Assembly (NCBI RefSeq): GCF_029931775.1
Contig: NC_079325.1
Span: 21,495,461-21,559,460 of the forward strand
DNA: 64,000 nt
From: Euleptes europaea
Lineage: Eukaryota > Chordata > Lepidosauria > Squamata > Sphaerodactylidae
Direction of reading: 5' to 3'
Part shown: piece after piece, positions 29,453-40,164 of the stretch
How positions within the stretch are numbered: position 1 is the stretch's first letter
How the letters are laid out: the number at the start of each line of letters is the position of its first letter
Program-made: the position numbers and the translations under genes
Notes under the pieces: model-generated
The model's database searches: none
What the model saw: only the letters and a program-made list of their open reading frames with translations
Told to the model about the DNA's origin: nothing

Positions 29453-30608
29453 GGTCAGCCTCATTCAGCCACACGTCAGCACCGGAATCCACCCTGGCTC
29501 CAAGAGCAGGCATGGACCGTTGTAGCCATCAGGTGTTATAAGGCACTTACCCACTTTCCCTCAAACTTCATCTTCCGAAAATAGGTCCCTTCCTTTGTAC
29601 CTGACAAGTACTTCCTACTGACTCACTTGAAGTTATCCTTTCTATTTTTTACCTTTCCCCCACGTTTATGAAGATTCCTTCTTGGGTTTATAAGTTTTAT
29701 ATTTAATAAAGCCTACATTATTATATGTCCATGCTGCCACCCGCATGATATTGGCGATGCAGAACGTGTTATATATGCTTGCTACACCGAAACAGTATTA
29801 ATCAGGAAAGCTTTGTATTATTACCTTTCTCTTTTTTTTCTGTTTACATTATGAGCATATGACATATCAAACAGAGAGCTTTAGGAAACAACTGTGCCAA
29901 AGAAAGCATTTAAAGGGGTTACTGTTGTTGTTGTGTTTGTTTGCATTTTATATAAATGAACTGTTTTCTAGCAGATGTTTCTTGTTTAATATATTAAAAG
30001 ATTTGCAACATCCAATACATTAGCTCTTGCTTTCTCCCTCCTCTGACCTAAGGACAACCCAAACAATTCAGTATCTGTTAAGCCAGAGTCTGACTGCAAG
30101 AATGGCTCTTCAGAGTTTTTTTTAATGAATGTATTTATGCAGCCTTCAGAATTCCAAACGCCGAACACGGAATCAGGTCTGACACAGGTAGGCAACTGCA
30201 GAGACCTGATCCTGTTCTTTACCCCCACTAGCCAGAGTTATGATGAGCAATGCAACGAGCGAATTGACAGACCCATTCAGCACTTCTCTTGGGCTGTTGC
30301 TATAACACAAAGAAACCAAGGGGCCACATGTGTCAAGAAATCCCCGTGACGTCCGGTGGTCCACAGAGGACAGGACCTGTGCAAGGGTATGCACATGTAC
30401 CAGGGGAAAGAAACAGAAGTGCTCAAAGCAAACATTCTTTCAAAAAACAAGGAAACAACATTTAACAACTTGGCTCTGTTTGCCAGTACACATTCTCAAC
30501 CAAGCACCGCATAAGCAATTCAATAAACAAGGGAGCAAAGCTCATACCACTTGTTAAAGCTATATACTCTCAATTAGCAGTTGCACTTCAAATGCAGAAA
30601 AAAGAATG
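29453..30608. other. AT-rich interval, possible 3' ends of either convergent gene
   Basis: No repeat is recognised. A plus-strand AATAAA is at 29705-29710. It could hold the end of a long ADGRA2 3' UTR or the end of BRF2 transcripts, but nothing here decides between them. Confidence 0.3.
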
Positions 30609-30746
30609 TGTGATAGGCTATAGTCTGTAGCAGTTCGTTTCTGTTCCTGCTGCCGTCTGGATATCTCGCTGATTCCTTAAGTGGGCCAAGGAAAAGAAAC
30701 TTTCATATATCAAGCAACGGACTGCTACAGACTATAGCCTGTCACA
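30609..30746. repeat. Miniature inverted-repeat element
   Basis: The arms tgtgataggctatagtctgt + agcagt (from 30609) and its near-complement actgctacagactatagcct + gtcaca (to 30746) flank about 80 bp. The outer arms differ by one or two bases. It lies within possible BRF2 3' UTR. No superfamily assigned. Confidence 0.55.
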
Positions 30747-31223
30747 TATTATTTTCTCTGTATCTGAAGGATGGTTAATCCTGGCTCCAAGAAGAATTGA
30801 ACCGAAAACATTTTGTGTCCATTTTCTCCTATTCATCATATACTTGCTCCCTGCACTTCACTTGGCAAAGTGAGGCACAGCGAATCCTGATTCAACAACA
30901 ATTTTATCAAATATTATAACAGCAATTTTATAAAATAAACTGTACATCTATATTGTACATGCACACATCATAAAATGTACAGCTATACTTTGAAGAAAGC
31001 AATCAAGATGAACTGACACACAAAATTAAGCAATGGTTCTTTTGCTGTCATGGTCCTTTTTGGGTGAGAGGTCTTTAAATGCCACCCTCCCCCCCACACA
31101 CCCACACAGTCAAGCGATTCCTACAATTGGGATGGAAACAGCTCTTGAACTCTACGCTGCAGACCGGAAGAACCGTGCTCAGGACAGCGGCTGCACTCAT
31201 CTCTGAATCCTGGCAGTTCAGAA
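30747..31223 (-). other. BRF2: Sequence after BRF2 stop, probable 3' UTR
   Basis: Non-repetitive, AT-rich sequence follows the TGA on the minus strand. I did not find a clear AATAAA (TTTATT on the plus strand) here, so the transcript end is unknown. Confidence 0.35.
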
Positions 31224-31935
31224 TCACAGGAAGGCTCGGGCCTTGCAGAACCTCTCCTTTTCTTCTGGGGTCCGAAGGTATTGCTCTATTTCGCTATCCA
31301 AAATGGGCTCGTCTCCAGTGACTAAGAGCTCTGAGGAAGGAGCGACTGTTCGCTGCTTCTTTCTGGGGTTAAGCATGCAGGGCGGGAGCAAGGGGGGTCG
31401 TTTGCTGCTGCGCTGGCCCTTCTCTCCAGAAACAGAAGCCCTTTCTGTCTCAGCATCAGTCTTTGCATCTGTGGCCTGCGGCGGTTCTGCTGCCGAGTCT
31501 CCTAAACAGTCCTCTGCGGCGGAGTCCCCCGTGCAAAAGGCGGTTTGCAGGAGCAGGCGGCGATGCCGCAGCAGGTCCGCAATGTACTTCGCCACGCTCT
31601 TCTTATTCACCTTGAGAACTCGCAACCAGGCGAGCTCGGAGGCCATCCTGAGTAGGATGTCCAGAAGCTCCTTCAACCGCTGGTGAGCTGGCGGCGGCAG
31701 GTCCGTACCGGCGAGCTTGCAGAACTGGGAGAGGGTGCAAGTGAGGCGACCGGCAGGACGCAAAGACTGCCATGCCAGGTAGGCAGCTGCCGTGACGATG
31801 GGGATGGGGTGCCGGCCGGTCACCAGCCACGCCTCACTGGCAAGCTCCACCACCTCGACCGTCCTGGCCGCCACTTTCTCCATGTCCTCCACAAACTTGC
31901 TTGGGACACTGGACGAGTCCTGGAATAGCCGAAAG
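31224..31935 (-). CDS. BRF2: BRF2 last exon: second cyclin fold and C terminus
   Basis: The acceptor is cctcctcacag. It encodes [50 protein letters not shown] and [19 protein letters not shown] linker with a repeated GDSAAE follows, then [13 protein letters not shown] and [16 protein letters not shown], with a TGA stop at 31226-31224. The linker diverges from mammals and the core is well conserved. Confidence 0.95.
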
Positions 31936-34900
31936 CTGTGAGGAGGAAAAACAAAAGCCAGAATTGCCATCAGACCCGAAGGAGAGGAAGGTGGGATGAT
32001 CAGAGAGGGCTCTAGCATGCCACAGGCAGCAAAGGGCAACCCTTTAGCTGGGAATGAAACCATATGGACGGGATCTGAGTCTTATTTTATTCTTCACTTG
32101 CAGGCTGGGACTGGCTTTGCATTCTGTTTGGACACTGTGTCACGAACGCTGCTCAAACCCAGAGAGCAGGATTTACCATTCTTATTTTATTCTTCACTTG
32201 CAGGCTGGGACTGGCTTTGCATTCTGTTTGGGCACTGTGTCACACACGCTCAAACCCAGAGAGCAGGATTTACCATTCTGAGAATCTCCATTTTGGAAAG
32301 AAAGTTCTTTGTGGCCACAGCTGCGAAGATGATTTTAAAACTGTGCAGACAGCTCCTCATTCCAGCCACAGGGCTGCTATTCCCGGATCTGGACTCAATC
32401 TATATCCCTATTCCCATGAATATGGCAAACCATTACAAACAGATGAATAATAAGGATCCCAGTCTACAAAAACATTTAATGTGCACGAATTATCTTCAGT
32501 ACCCCATCAGAGCTTGGCAGAAGATTTGGATGACCCAAGAGTTTGGAGTTTTACTGGTAGTATGTTCCAGCGGCTCTTAAGGTTTTTAATGCAAAGCTGA
32601 GCTCAACTTCTCTATGGAATCCCAATACGGATTCATGTTTTAAATCAGGGCATTGAAAGAATACAATCTAAATTCTTATATAACATTCTTGGAACACCAA
32701 AATGTGTACCTTATGCAGCTTTGTGTCTAGAAACAAATAAAAGACTTATGGACACTAGAGCTTGGCTGGTAACAATTAAATTTTGGCTTCAGTGGCATTT
32801 CAAGGCTGAACAAAATAGATTTATTTCTCATATGCCAACTGAAACCCAATCATCCATGTGGATAAGACATATTAAGAAAAAAGATTAGATCAATAGGAAC
32901 TGCCAAGAAATGTCACACAGACACATAGGTGAGTTCTACAAGACATTACAACCCCCCTCCCAAATCTGGACATCAGCCATACGTGTCGCACAACACCTAA
33001 TGGGACCCTCAGATGGCACTGAGAGCTCCCTCTGCTATGCCTGGCTATCTGCAATGCCCGAGGGCAACTTCTGAGCAATCACCCAGCTACTCTTTATCTA
33101 GGAAAGGGCCACTCATAATAGCAAATTTCATCTCCAAAAGAGTCTGCATTTCTTCATCAGCTACACAACTAGTTAGAGAAGCGCACTGGCGAAAGGGCAG
33201 AAGAATTTCACAATACCTGCCGAGGTGGGTTTTCACCAGATCTACCAAGCTCAGAGCTGGCACATCCAGTTTCAGCTCCTTCAAGAAGCTCAGGTAGGTC
33301 TTGGCAAACAGCTCCTTCTCTGCATAGAGCAGTGAGCAGATGGAGCCCATGGTCAGGGGCCAGTTGTGCTGCCGGCAGGCCGCGAAGACACAACAGCCCG
33401 CCAGAATCTCTTTCTTCTCCAAGCTGACCCAGCGGAAAGAGGAGTGTTGGAATGCCTGTTCGTAATAGGCCACGGCTGTATCTTTGAACAGGGAGGGAAG
33501 GCGGAGAACTTCACAGAGGTCCCGGACACGCCCAGACCCTGCAAGGGAAATACCACGTCTGCATGTTGAAAGAAATATTTGTACGGACAAACACATGCAT
33601 CATTGAAGATGTTTCTCCGGGGCAGCGTTGTATCCCTGTCCATTATCGAAGCAATGACAACAGGAAGGGCCGTTTTGGTTGTGGCACCCGGGTTATGAAA
33701 ACTCCTCCCCTTGTTTATTCACCAAGGTTTGTTAAACTTTCAGTGCCAGCTGAAGACTTTTTTAATTAGTCAATGTTTAATGCATGTTTAATGTATGTTT
33801 AAGGAGCCAGAGTGGCGTAGTTGTTAAGAGCGGCTGTTTGGAGCGGTGGACTCTGATCTGGAGAGCCGGTTTGATTTCCCACTCCTCCACATGAGTGGCG
33901 GAGGCTAATCTGGTGAACTGGATTTGTTTCCACACTCCTACACATGAAGCCAGCTGGGTGACCTTGGGCAAGTTACAGCTCTGTTAGAGCTCTCTCAGCC
34001 CCACCTTCCTCACATGGTGTCTGTTGTGGGGAGGGGAGGTGATTGTAGGCCGGTTTGAGTCTCCCTTAAGTGGTAGAGAAAGTTGGCATATAAAAGGCAA
34101 CTCTTCTTATGTTTTAATTATAGAAAATATCTTGTTTTGTGAGCTGCCTGGAGATGCTGCACTAGCTGGGACGTGTAAGATATACATTGTTCAAATCACC
34201 CCTGCAGGCATCAAAACATCTTGGAGCTGGACTGAGGCAGTTTTCCATCTAGAACACCCCAAGTCACCTTTGCTGTTGCCCCAGGAACTGCTGAAAGACC
34301 ACCACAGTAGCCAGAAAGTGGTGAATCAGACAGTAACAGCACATTCCGTAGAATAGCCATGCCATCACTGCTTCCCATGCTTGTTGTTGCTGTTAATTGT
34401 TCTTAGTGGCCTTCGTTGTTGTGGACGGGTTTTATATTTTTATTTTAGATTGTAATGTTTGGGATGGATTTTAATTCATTGTCGTGAACCACCTCAGGCA
34501 CTCACACTCGAAGGCACTATACATATATACTATATCAGTGGTTCTTCATCAGTAAGGTACTCCTGCGAAGTACAGGGAACAAGAGTACAAAGGACCAGGG
34601 AGGGACAGGATCCTGAGAAAAATGGAGCCATCTTGCCCCCACCAGCAGGTATATCAACAGATCACACATCCTTTAGCAAAGGAATCGTATTGGCTCACAT
34701 TGGACATGAGAGGGAGCAGCTGTTCCCTCCCCCCCTTCTTGCCTCAACAACCCAAGATTTGCTGCTTTGTCCTAACGGTGTTCCCCCTTTTTAGGAGTGA
34801 TCAAAGTTGCCTGTCTATTTTCCCTTCTGTCATGCCAGCATTGGATTGGCACGCCAAGTTTAGAAGGAACCCAAGCTCAGAAAGTTTGAGAAATGTTTTA

Positions 34901-37361
34901 GATAGATGATAGATATGCATGAGCACTCTGTAATAAATACAATTCATTATATCTGCCAAGATTTGGGGTATCCGCCAAGATTAGACCAAAGTTCAACCTC
35001 TATCCACCAAGCCATGACAGGCTATCAAGGAAACACTCCTGAGCCACACAGGGGGCGTTCATCTTGTCTCCCAGCAAAGGGGAAAGGCGGGTTAAAAACG
35101 CAGCAGCTTCTTTGCTTCTAGAAAGGCAGCAAGGGTATCCCCCAGGCGGACAGCAGGCATGCACACTTATGGATCAAAGATGCAGACGGACAATATCAAG
35201 CGCTTACCTCTTAGCAGACATCGGGTCTGCTGTTCACTTTGACCAGTGCTTCGTGAATAAGTCACCGCTGGGAGGGAAAAATATATATAACACATCAGAC
35301 ACATCAGCCTTGTTCAGACCTCACAAAGAAGCTCTGGTTTGCAAAAGTGGTGTAGGATCTAGCTGTATTAGAGACCTCCTCTTCAGTGCTCTCCGTGGGG
35401 GCTTTCTTGGCTCATCCACCATCCACTGATAAGAGCATCCCGTCACCTCCCTGGATGATTAGGCCATTGCTGTGATGGCCCCAGAGCATCCTCCAGATAC
35501 TACCCTTAGCTTTTTCTTTCTAACACACCTGAGAACAGCTAGTTTTCAAGACAGCTTCAGGGATCCACACTGGTTTCCTTTAGCGACACATCTAGAAATG
35601 CACTGATATCTTTATGTGCTGATACCATCTTGGAAAGCACTGGGAATGCCTAAAGTGCTTTTCTGGAAAGCACTTTGAGCATTAGAAGCAGATGGCTAAG
35701 TGGGAGACTATATGAGCAGAAGTTATGGCTGCTGTTTCAGCTCAGTTTTTGATCACTGCAGTTAAAGGGAAAACATTGCAAATTCTTTAGGACAACATGC
35801 CAAACTTATTTTCCCCCCAGTTAAAAGCCAAGAAGTACGCGTTTTTAATGTTAGTTTCTTAACAATAAGTTGAACATTAAGATGTGTTTCCAAAGAGAAG
35901 TTCAGCAGTGGAAGTTATGGAGCCTCTTTACATGACAGGTTTTCAAGGAAATGCTGGGAAGGGACCCCCATGTCAGGGATACTTTCAATGCAGAAAACCC
36001 TGTTGGAGCTGCAAGGCTGTCAGAGTAGTTTGACAGGTTGCATTTAGATCTAGTGGATCTGGAATGATGTCACAGGTCTGGAAACTCCCTGGAGAGCTAG
36101 AGGGAGCTGACCAGAACTGGTTATGGCCAGAAGGCTGATGCAATGCAGTAGCAACAGGTGCATGACAAACAACTACTGTGATTGGTGCCTGAGATGGATT
36201 TGTGTATATAATCACATGGGAATCAAGCCCATGTGAGGGAATGCTATATGCGGAGGAGTAAGGAGTTGTATTATATCTATGCACTGTAAAATAAACGAGC
36301 ACTGCTTTTCTAGTAGCCAGGCGTTCTGGTGGTGTTTTCCTGGACCAACTGCGTAATCCGCTGGCACCTGCTTCAGACCCAACCTTACACCCAGTAGTAG
36401 ATAGCAAAGGGTTAGAAGGTATCCTATCTTGGAAACCAATTATCTGCTCCAGTTCTCTCTTCTAGTGTCAGTTTCTCATGAATTGTGGAATACTCTAGAA
36501 GCCACACACACCCCAATCTCTGGAGCTGGCAGCAAGATAGCTGAGGCTGGAAGAAGCACTGGCACACAGAATATAACTGCAGACAGCTACTTAGACATTA
36601 AAACAGATAAATACGGTGAAACAATAGAGATGACGGTATCACATATTACAAAGCACTTTTTAGCAATAGTAAACCCTTAAGATAAGGCAGACTATAAATC
36701 AGCACACGCATTTCATTCAAAAAGTGGATCAAACAGGCAGGAATTTATGACCTGAAGTGTAACATGAGCCTTTTTCTACATGGGCAAGTCTGGTCTCCCT
36801 TGCATTAGAGCAGTGGTTCCCAACCTTTTTTTGACCAGGGACCACTAGGACTTTTTGTTCGATGCAGGGACCCCAAGGTTCAAAATAAAAATTCCGGGAA
36901 TTTGAAAATAAACTTTAATCATAACTGTTAGTTAAACATTAAACTTAGAATTATATTTGAATATATATATTTTATAATAGAGAACTTTTAATTGAAAATA
37001 TTAATTTATTATAGGTTTATAACTTTGTTTCGCGGACCTTAATTTAGTTCTCGCAGACCCCTGGGGATCCATGGACCCCTGGTTGGGAACCAGTGCATTA
37101 GAGCAAGATTCAGAAGTTCCAATGGGCCTTGAGTAAATGGTGCTTTAGAGTGAAGCATCATTTTGTTCCTTCCTCCTCTGGATACATGCTAGCAGATTTG
37201 AACTCACCTTGAAAATGTGCTTCATCAGTGTAAGTGGTGGTGAGGAGTCCTTCAGTCAGAATGATGCCGCAGTCGACACACACCAGCTGGTTCTGACCAT
37301 AGTGCGAATCCTCTACTATTCCCGAAGAGCCACAGTTTGGACACTTCCTTTGGCCTGACAT
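31224..37361 (-). CDS. BRF2: BRF2, TFIIIB subunit for type 3 Pol III promoters, complete CDS
   Basis: BRF2 joins TBP and BDP1 on U6, 7SK and other promoters with external TATA boxes to recruit RNA polymerase III (family knowledge). Four exons (37361-37208, 35267-35208, 33538-33217, 31935-31224) join with matching phases to 1,248 bases and 415 residues, against 419 in human. Domain order: N-terminal zinc ribbon (Cys7, Cys10, Cys28, Cys31), two cyclin folds typical of TFIIB relatives (about residues 70-310), a low-complexity linker, the conserved LLPPCML motif with Cys365, and the TBP-anchoring [11 protein letters not shown] segment. The C terminus is several residues shorter than in human. No break is seen. 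It is transcribed towards ADGRA2 and in the same direction as RAB11FIP1. Confidence 0.95.
32081..32274. repeat. Tandem duplication of a 98-bp unit in BRF2 intron 3
   Basis: Two direct copies, 32081-32178 and 32179-32274, each starting cttattttattcttcacttg and ending ggatttaccatt. They differ at only a few positions (gga/ggg, cgaacgctg/cacacg), so the duplication is recent. Confidence 0.8.
32580..32888 (+). repeat. LINE ORF2 C-terminal fragment
   Basis: A plus-strand frame from about 32656 reads [40 protein letters not shown] and [14 protein letters not shown], a pattern typical of the region after the RT domain of non-LTR retrotransposons, ending in a stop. 5'-truncated; clade not assigned. 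Confidence 0.5.
33217..33538 (-). CDS. BRF2: BRF2 third coding exon: first cyclin fold
   Basis: The acceptor is cccttgcag and the donor is cggcag|gtattg. It encodes [68 protein letters not shown] and VDLVKTHLG. The [12 protein letters not shown] block is the strongest BRF2 signature in the window. Confidence 0.95.
33798..34113 (+). repeat. SINE family B
   Basis: From ggagccagagtggcgtagtt to ggcaactcttctta, within BRF2 intron 2. Confidence 0.82.
34114..35207 (-). other. BRF2 intron sequence, nothing recognised
   Basis: AT-rich near 34380-34560 with a run resembling a LINE 3' UTR (ggattttaattcattgtcgt), too weak to call. No gene seen. Confidence 0.3.
35208..35267 (-). CDS. BRF2: BRF2 second coding exon (60 bp)
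   Basis: This small exon was found by homology, not by open frame length. It encodes (A)[19 protein letters not shown], matching the VTYSRSTG...QQRG linker of vertebrate BRF2. The acceptor is ccctcccag and the donor is taagag|gtaagc on the minus strand. The phases (2 bases in, 1 base out) link exactly to both neighbours. Confidence 0.9.
35268..36000 (-). other. BRF2 intron 1 (coding) sequence, nothing recognised
   Basis: No repeat or gene identified between the 60-bp exon and the LTR-like segment. Confidence 0.3.
36001..36391 (+). mobile_element. LTR-like fossil in BRF2 intron
   Basis: It begins tgttggagctgcaaggctg, has a TATA-like tatataatcac near 36205 and a poly(A)-type aataaa near 36290, and ends around caaccttaca. 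The general LTR plan fits. Boundaries and family are uncertain, and no duplication was confirmed. Confidence 0.33.
36811..37095. mobile_element. hAT-type miniature element, family 2, with perfect 8-bp duplication
   Basis: The terminal inverted repeats are cagtggttcccaacc / ggttgggaaccagtg. The perfect 8-bp target duplication cattagag is at 36803-36810 and 37096-37103. The interior is AT-rich with a cgcggacc / gggaccc motif. No transposase. Confidence 0.85.
37208..37361 (-). CDS. BRF2: BRF2 first coding exon: zinc ribbon
   Basis: It encodes [20 protein letters not shown] through [13 protein letters not shown] and [10 protein letters not shown], a CX2C...CX2C zinc ribbon. The donor is tcaag|gtgagt. 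The ATG is immediately preceded by a strong acceptor (pyrimidines then tttgcag), which suggests that the exon starts exactly at the initiator and that a noncoding exon lies upstream. An open frame continues 16 codons further up, but homology favours MSGQ as the start. Confidence 0.93.
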
Positions 37362-37652
37362 CTGCAAACTGAAAGCATCACCACCCATAAAATGCTTCCA
37401 TTTGGTCATGGAAAATGTTCACTATGATTTATAGCACTAGGCTTACCAACAGTAATATTCTAGTTGACCCCTGAGGAGGAAAAGTTCTCTTTGTTTTTAA
37501 ACCTTAAAACTCTTGGTCCAACAGACAGAATGGAGTAACACAAACATATTATCAAGCTCAGTGGCACCTCCATATGCTGGGACAGTCTACCTCCAAACAC
37601 CAGGGGACTTGGCTGTCTTCCTAGTGCACAGCCTGTTGGCTTCCTGACCGGA

Positions 37653-37830
37653 TGTAGAATCATAGAGTTGGAAGGGGTCACCATGATCATCTAGTCCAAC
37701 CCTCTGCACAATGCAGGAAATTCACAACTACCTCCCCCACCCCCCAGTGACCCCTACTCCATGCCCAGAAGATGGAAAAAAACCCTCCGGGATCCCTGGC
37801 CAATCTGCCTGGTCATTGTTAGAAACAGGA
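37653..37830 (-). repeat. CR1 3' end, second subfamily
   Basis: tagaatcatagagttggaag, tcatctagtccaaccctctg and caggaaattcacaactacct, the same 3' end as at 28904, truncated after about 180 bp. Confidence 0.8.
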
Positions 37831-38673
37831 TGCTGAACATGAGATGGGAGCACCTTGATCCAGTGATGCATTGGAACTCTCGTCTCACCCACACTCCTCC
37901 CAACACATCACACTGCTTTTTACTCAAAGTTTCATGGGGAAAAGCCTCACCAAGTCTTGCAAAGCAGTGATTCATGATACTGGCTCACCAAAGGTCTAGC
38001 ACTCTCAGTTTCAAGATCTTTATTATTATTTGCATAGGGAAGGTTTTTTTAAAAATAAAATCAGAAACAAAACAAAGAGCATATACTAAAAAGCCCTTGT
38101 TTTAGAACCAGCCCTTCGAGGGGAGGGAGGGGTCTCCAATTTTTACCTATAATAAGAATTAACCCCTTTCCCTCTGCTTCTTACCTTTAACCCATTCCTG
38201 ACCTGAGGGGATGCCTAGTTGTCGAGCAAATACTGGACTGCCCCCTCCACATTTCCCTGGTGTGACTTGGCGCCTCTTTGCCATACAAACGCATCCGTGT
38301 GGCAGGCACCCACTCTCCCACACGCGTGTGTACACACACACACACACACACGTTCGATGCACCTGCACCAAAACCGCTCTGATGGCCTCAGCTCCTGGCT
38401 GTAGCACAAAGACACCTTGATCACTACGCTACCTCTCTCCAGTGGGAGGGGGGTAACGGCAGCCTGGGCTTCACAACTGCTGATTTAGGAAACTGAGGAG
38501 CATGCAGAGGGAGGGAAGGAGGGATGAGGGGAGGGCCTTTTTTCTGAATCAGCACGGCTCTCAGTGGCACATCCACCCCCCTTCTTGTTGGGTGAAGACA
38601 CACGTCACCCCCCAACTTTCACGTTGGGAGCCAAGCACAGGCGTCTCCCCTCACTCCCCCCGCAGAAGAGAAA
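37831..38673 (-). other. Unique sequence with (AC)n microsatellite
   Basis: A run of ac repeats lies at about 38333-38351. No gene or dispersed repeat recognised elsewhere in the stretch. Confidence 0.4.
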
Positions 38674-38902
38674 GGGGTGTGTATGTGTGAAGTGCCGTCA
38701 AGTCGCTTCCAACTCATGGCGACCCTATGCATCAATGTCCTCCAAAACGTCCTATCCTTAACAGCCTTGCTCAGATCTTGCAAACTGAGGGCCATGGCTT
38801 TTTTTATGGTCAATCCATCTCTTGTTGGGTCTTTCTCTTTTCCTGCTGCCCTCAACTTTTCCTAGCGTTATTGTCTTTTCCAGTAACTCTTGACTTCTCA
38901 TA

Positions 38903-39083
38903 GGCCAGTTACGCATGGGAGGTTTTGGCTTGGATTTGCTGCTCTCTGGATGCACATTTTCCCCATGTGAATTCTCAAAACTCTGCATGGGGGCTTCTTT
39001 TTGAGTTTTGAGAATTCGGATGGGGAAAACATGCTTCTAGAGAGTGGCAAATCCAAGGCAAAACCTCCCATGCATAAATGGCC
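38903..39083. mobile_element. Palindromic miniature element (first of an adjacent pair)
   Basis: The inverted termini are ggccagttacgcatgggagg / cctcccatgcataaatggcc, with a long inverted core (ctctctggatgcacattttc / gaaaacatgcttctagagag). Possible ata duplication at 38900-38902 and 39084-39086. Confidence 0.65.
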
Positions 39084-39085
39084 AT

Positions 39086-39227
39086 AGTGTGCTTTCACAC
39101 ATCCTGAATAATGCACTTTCACAATCGTTTGCAAGTGGATTTTGCTGTTGCACACAGTAAAATCCAGCTGCAAAGTGCATTGAAAGTGGGTTGAAAGTGC
39201 ATTACTCGGCATGTGTGAAAGCGCCCT
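39086..39227. mobile_element. Palindromic miniature element (second of the pair)
   Basis: The inverted termini are agtgtgctttcacacat / atgtgtgaaagcgccct, with internal inverted cactttcaca and gcaaaatccac motifs. It directly abuts the first element. Confidence 0.62.
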
Positions 39228-39398
39228 AAAATGTGACCAAAGTACGAAAGCCTCCGTTTAGTCGTGTGTGTGTGTGTGTTGCATTTAGGGGGCACTTCTG
39301 CCACCCCCTCTGTGTGCTGCCAGTGCCAACTTACCCTATTTAAAAAAACACAAAGCGAAAAGGAACCCTCCAGCTCAGCACCAAAAGTGGGCGAAGGC

Positions 39399-39856
39399 TA
39401 CCGGATAAGATGGACTGGATAAACAAAATGTTGGAACTAGCAGAAATGGCTAAACTTAGTAAATCAAAAGGAGAATAAAGAACTTGTGGGAGAATGGGAG
39501 GCATGGACAATATATTGCCAAAATGAATTCAAACTGGGAAGTATTGAAGGTTACGTTTTGTTCTAACTCAATTGATTAAGGCAGAAACACTATTAAGATT
39601 AATGATTTAGGTTTTAAGAACTGCAACCTGATTTATATAGGAAGCACTGTATTGAATTAGAAATTAAATGCAACGGTGGCAATGCAGTTATCAAAAAGAT
39701 AAGAGGAGGAGAGAGGGGACGTCAACGTCAATATATGAATTAATTAGTTAGATAGAATAGAGAAATATCGTTTATATTATACAGTTATCTTAAGGAATGG
39801 TGGAAACTACTGTAATATTTTAAAAAAAGCAATTAAAAATGTTATAAAAACCAAAA
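39399..39856 (+). repeat. L1 LINE 3' end, 5'-truncated, with 16-bp target duplication
   Basis: It encodes KMDWINKMLELAEMAKLSKS near its 5' end, as at the L1 ORF2 C terminus, followed by a 3' UTR and A-rich tail. The perfect duplication aaaagtgggcgaaggc is at 39383-39398 and 39857-39872. The right copy ends 5-6 bp from the inferred BRF2 exon 1 donor. Confidence 0.8.
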
Positions 39857-39878
39857 AAAAGTGGGCGAAGGCGCTCAC

Positions 39879-40150
39879 CTTTCCGCGGCCAGCCCCCCCC
39901 CCCCCCAGCTTCCCCACCTCAGGGACCACCGTTCCACTAGGAGACCCGCTGGATTCAGGCCGCGCCCTTCGAACGCCGGAACCACCGCGCGCAGGGGGAA
40001 CGTTTTGAAAAACGGACACGCCCCTGGCGACGGCGACGACGCGCCGCGCTCCCATGCGGTCCTTCCGAAAAGGTGTCCGTACAGAACGCGAGGGAGGAAA
40101 CGTAACGTTCCGGGGTGGGGGCGGGAACCCCCAAGAAGCGCTTAGGAGCA
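39879..40150 (-). promoter_or_regulatory. BRF2: CpG-rich block: probable BRF2 promoter and noncoding exon 1
   Basis: This is a dense run of CpG (ccgcgg, cgcgcg, ggcgacggcgacgacgcgccgcg) in otherwise AT-richer DNA. On the minus strand it contains a consensus splice donor, gcggaaag|gtgagcgcc, with the exon edge at 39879. Together with the acceptor abutting the BRF2 ATG at 37361, this implies a 5' UTR exon here and an intron of about 2.5 kb. The CpG content and splice motif are seen; the transcript itself is inferred. It could instead serve an unannotated divergent transcript. Confidence 0.5.
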
Positions 40151-40164
40151 GCGACCCCAGACTT

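Larger units (their letters stand above)
38674..39261 (-). repeat. RTE-BovB 3' fragment with two inserted miniature elements
   Basis: BovB pieces are at 38674-38902 (gtgtgtgaagtgccgtcaag ... gacttctcata) and about 39230-39261 (atgtgaccaaagtacgaaag). The minus-strand reading is the RT C terminus ([20 protein letters not shown]). Between them sit two palindromic elements. A (gt)n run follows at 39262. Confidence 0.75.

Noticed and set aside
37362-37409. Alternative BRF2 start 16 codons upstream
   Set aside because: The sequence between contains a strong splice acceptor and is not similar to other BRF2 N termini.
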